Shown here one piece after another: positions 52,055 to 53,333 of a stretch of DNA of 53,333 nt. Made by a program: the position numbers and the translations under genes. A model generated the notes under the pieces. It worked only from the letters and a program-made list of their open reading frames with translations, had not been told where the DNA came from and searched no databases. Source of the stretch: Nemertoderma westbladi (Eukaryota > Xenacoelomorpha > Nemertodermatida > Nemertodermatidae); assembly GCA_032718475.1 (NCBI GenBank), contig JAUCBJ010004023.1, forward strand, positions 1 to 53,333, written 5' to 3'. Within the stretch, counting starts at the first letter, position 1; the number at the start of each line of letters is the position of its first letter.

Positions 52055-53333
52055 TTAATCTTCTATGACTGAAGAATTCACTTCTTCCCTTCCTGCATTG
52101 TTAGCGGGAAATGTACAACCCTCTAGCAAGCAGAGTTTCGAAATATCTCTGGAATATATGCGGCCGTTGTAGCGAACTTTCACTGAACGCACTAGGTTGT
52201 CTTCTCCCACATCAACAGAGTCTACTACCGCCGTTACCCATGTTCCCCTCACCTTGGTATCGGTCATCACTAATACTAGGTCTCCCTTACGAATGTTACG
52301 TTTCTTTGTGAACCATCGCTGTCGCTCTCTCAACAATGGAATGTACTCATCAATCCATCGATCCCAGAACACCTTAGCCAGGATCTGCCCTTGCTGCCAA
52401 GTTCGTTTCGAATATATAGCATTGGTGTCGAATTGACCTGGAACCTTCGAAGCTGGCCGCCGTAGCAACAAGTCATTTGGAGTTAACGGTTGATCTGCAG
52501 TAGGGTCGTCAGATGGCGCGTACAGTGGTCTAGAGTTCAATGACCTGGCAATTTCCGCTAAAGCTGTACGTAAAGTATCCTCATCAACTAAATGGCTACC
52601 AATGGACGACCTTAGGGCGTCCTTAACGATCTTTATAAGGCGCTCCCAAACACCAGATGTATGGCTAGCATATGGGGTGTGGAACGTCCACTTAGTCTCT
52701 GGTCCTAAGCTGTTCTCAATTATTCCAGAATCCCACTCTACCATGGCTTCCCGAAGTTCCCGCTCCGCCCCTACGAAACAAGTACCATTGTCTGATCTGA
52801 TGAGTTTCACATCTCCATGGCAACAAATAAAACGTCTATATACATTGATAAATGATGCAGCTGATGCATCGTATGCAATATCCAATGCAACTGCTCGGCT
52901 GGTTAGACAAGTGAATATCGCACCCCAGCGCTTCTCACTTCGTCGACCGATCTTAACAGTCATGGGTCCCCAATAGTCCACACCCGTGAAAGTAAAAGGA
53001 GGTTCGTAGGCGGTTAATCTTTCAAGTGGCAATGGCGCCATGAGTTGTTTCATCACAGTTGGATGATTACGCTTGCAAATGATGCAGTTTGATAATATAT
53101 TTCTCACTAAAGCTTGGCCCCCCACAATCCAAAATCGCTTCCTAACATTGGTTAGAGTGTGGTCTCTTCCTGCATGTAAATTATAGCGGTGAATTTGATG
53201 AACTATACGAGTTGCGATTATATCACTTCGATGTATGATGATGGGTTCTTTCATATCTCGATCAAATGGCGCCTTAATAATTCGAGATCCCATACGAATA
53301 ACATTATTCTCGTCCAAAAAAGGGCGGAGTTTA
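52055..53333 (-). CDS. pol: BEL/Pao LTR retrotransposon pol: integrase and C-terminal region (5' part outside window)
   Basis: Open through the right edge of the window on the minus strand, with at least 420 codons after the first in-window Met (53317). A zinc-binding HHCC module (His43, His48, Cys78, Cys81) precedes RFWIVGG. The integrase core has FTGVDYWGP (Asp114), LIRSDNGTCFVGA (Asp176) and SGVWERLIKIVKD (Glu225), a complete D,D,E triad. The C-terminal region (WIDEYIPLLRERQRW, KKRNIRKGDLVLVMTD) is the tail typical of BEL/Pao integrases. It integrates the cDNA copy of the element. No lesion is seen, so this could be a young copy. Protease and reverse transcriptase lie beyond 53333. LTR limits were not resolved. 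Confidence 0.95.
   Translation of the reverse strand, partial: KLRPFLDENNVIRMGSRIIKAPFDRDMKEPIIIHRSDIIATRIVHQIHRYNLHAGRDHTLTNVRKRFWIVGGQALVRNILSNCIICKRNHPTVMKQLMAPLPLERLTAYEPPFTFTGVDYWGPMTVKIGRRSEKRWGAIFTCLTSRAVALDIAYDASAASFINVYRRFICCHGDVKLIRSDNGTCFVGAERELREAMVEWDSGIIENSLGPETKWTFHTPYASHTSGVWERLIKIVKDALRSSIGSHLVDEDTLRTALAEIARSLNSRPLYAPSDDPTADQPLTPNDLLLRRPASKVPGQFDTNAIYSKRTWQQGQILAKVFWDRWIDEYIPLLRERQRWFTKKRNIRKGDLVLVMTDTKVRGTWVTAVVDSVDVGEDNLVRSVKVRYNGRIYSRDISKLCLLEGCTFPANNAGREEVNSSVIED

Overview
This is a window of an animal nuclear genome. The evidence is a Polinton/Maverick DNA element, fragments of several retroelement classes, a BEL/Pao integrase, an SLC13 transporter gene and a very long host coding exon. 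Intergenic DNA is AT-rich, contains many minisatellites, and is scattered with the palindrome TAGGCCTA. Style and content suggest a marine invertebrate, but I cannot name the taxon from sequence alone.

Region 1 (1 to about 15.5 kb) is most of a Polinton/Maverick, a virus-like mobile element. Its left end lies outside the window and its right terminus was not located. The plus strand carries a virion and integration module: a small late-type protein split by a Penelope-like insertion, a small ORF, a DDE integrase with a chromodomain-like tail, two paralogous structural proteins, a basic core-like protein, the double jelly-roll major capsid protein, an adenain-type cysteine protease and an unrecognised gene. 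The minus strand carries a converging module: an unknown 354-residue protein, protein-primed type DNA polymerase B, a protein resembling TATA-binding protein (TBP) and a 146-residue ORF. Many genes carry one stop or frameshift, so this copy looks recently inactivated. No packaging ATPase was found.

Region 2 (15.5 to 23.5 kb) holds a long hairpin element between 20-bp direct repeats, a degenerate SAP-domain plus reverse transcriptase element (minus strand), a LINE fragment, a 31-bp minisatellite, a foldback element and a 68-bp satellite. The satellite's core motif recurs in foldback elements across 20 to 35 kb.

Region 3 (23.6 to 25.3 kb) is an intact, intronless Na+/dicarboxylate-citrate symporter gene (SLC13 family).

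Region 4 (25.8 to 38.4 kb) is repeat-dominated: a 36-bp minisatellite, a tRNA-like SINE head, LINE 3' ends, homopolymeric G/C tracts, foldback elements, a 165-175 bp satellite flanked by inverted copies of a CGTAACGGTCGTGACA motif, and palindromic MITE-like elements.

Region 5 (38.7 to 45.3 kb) is one 2,214-codon open exon. Most of it is low-complexity, but near its C-terminus is a folded domain that resembles the alpha/beta domain of TASOR, the HUSH silencing subunit (my inference).

Region 6 (45.3 kb to the end) has a 2.65-kb array of about 105 25-bp units, a 48-bp tandem repeat and the 3' end of a BEL/Pao LTR retrotransposon pol gene running off the right edge.
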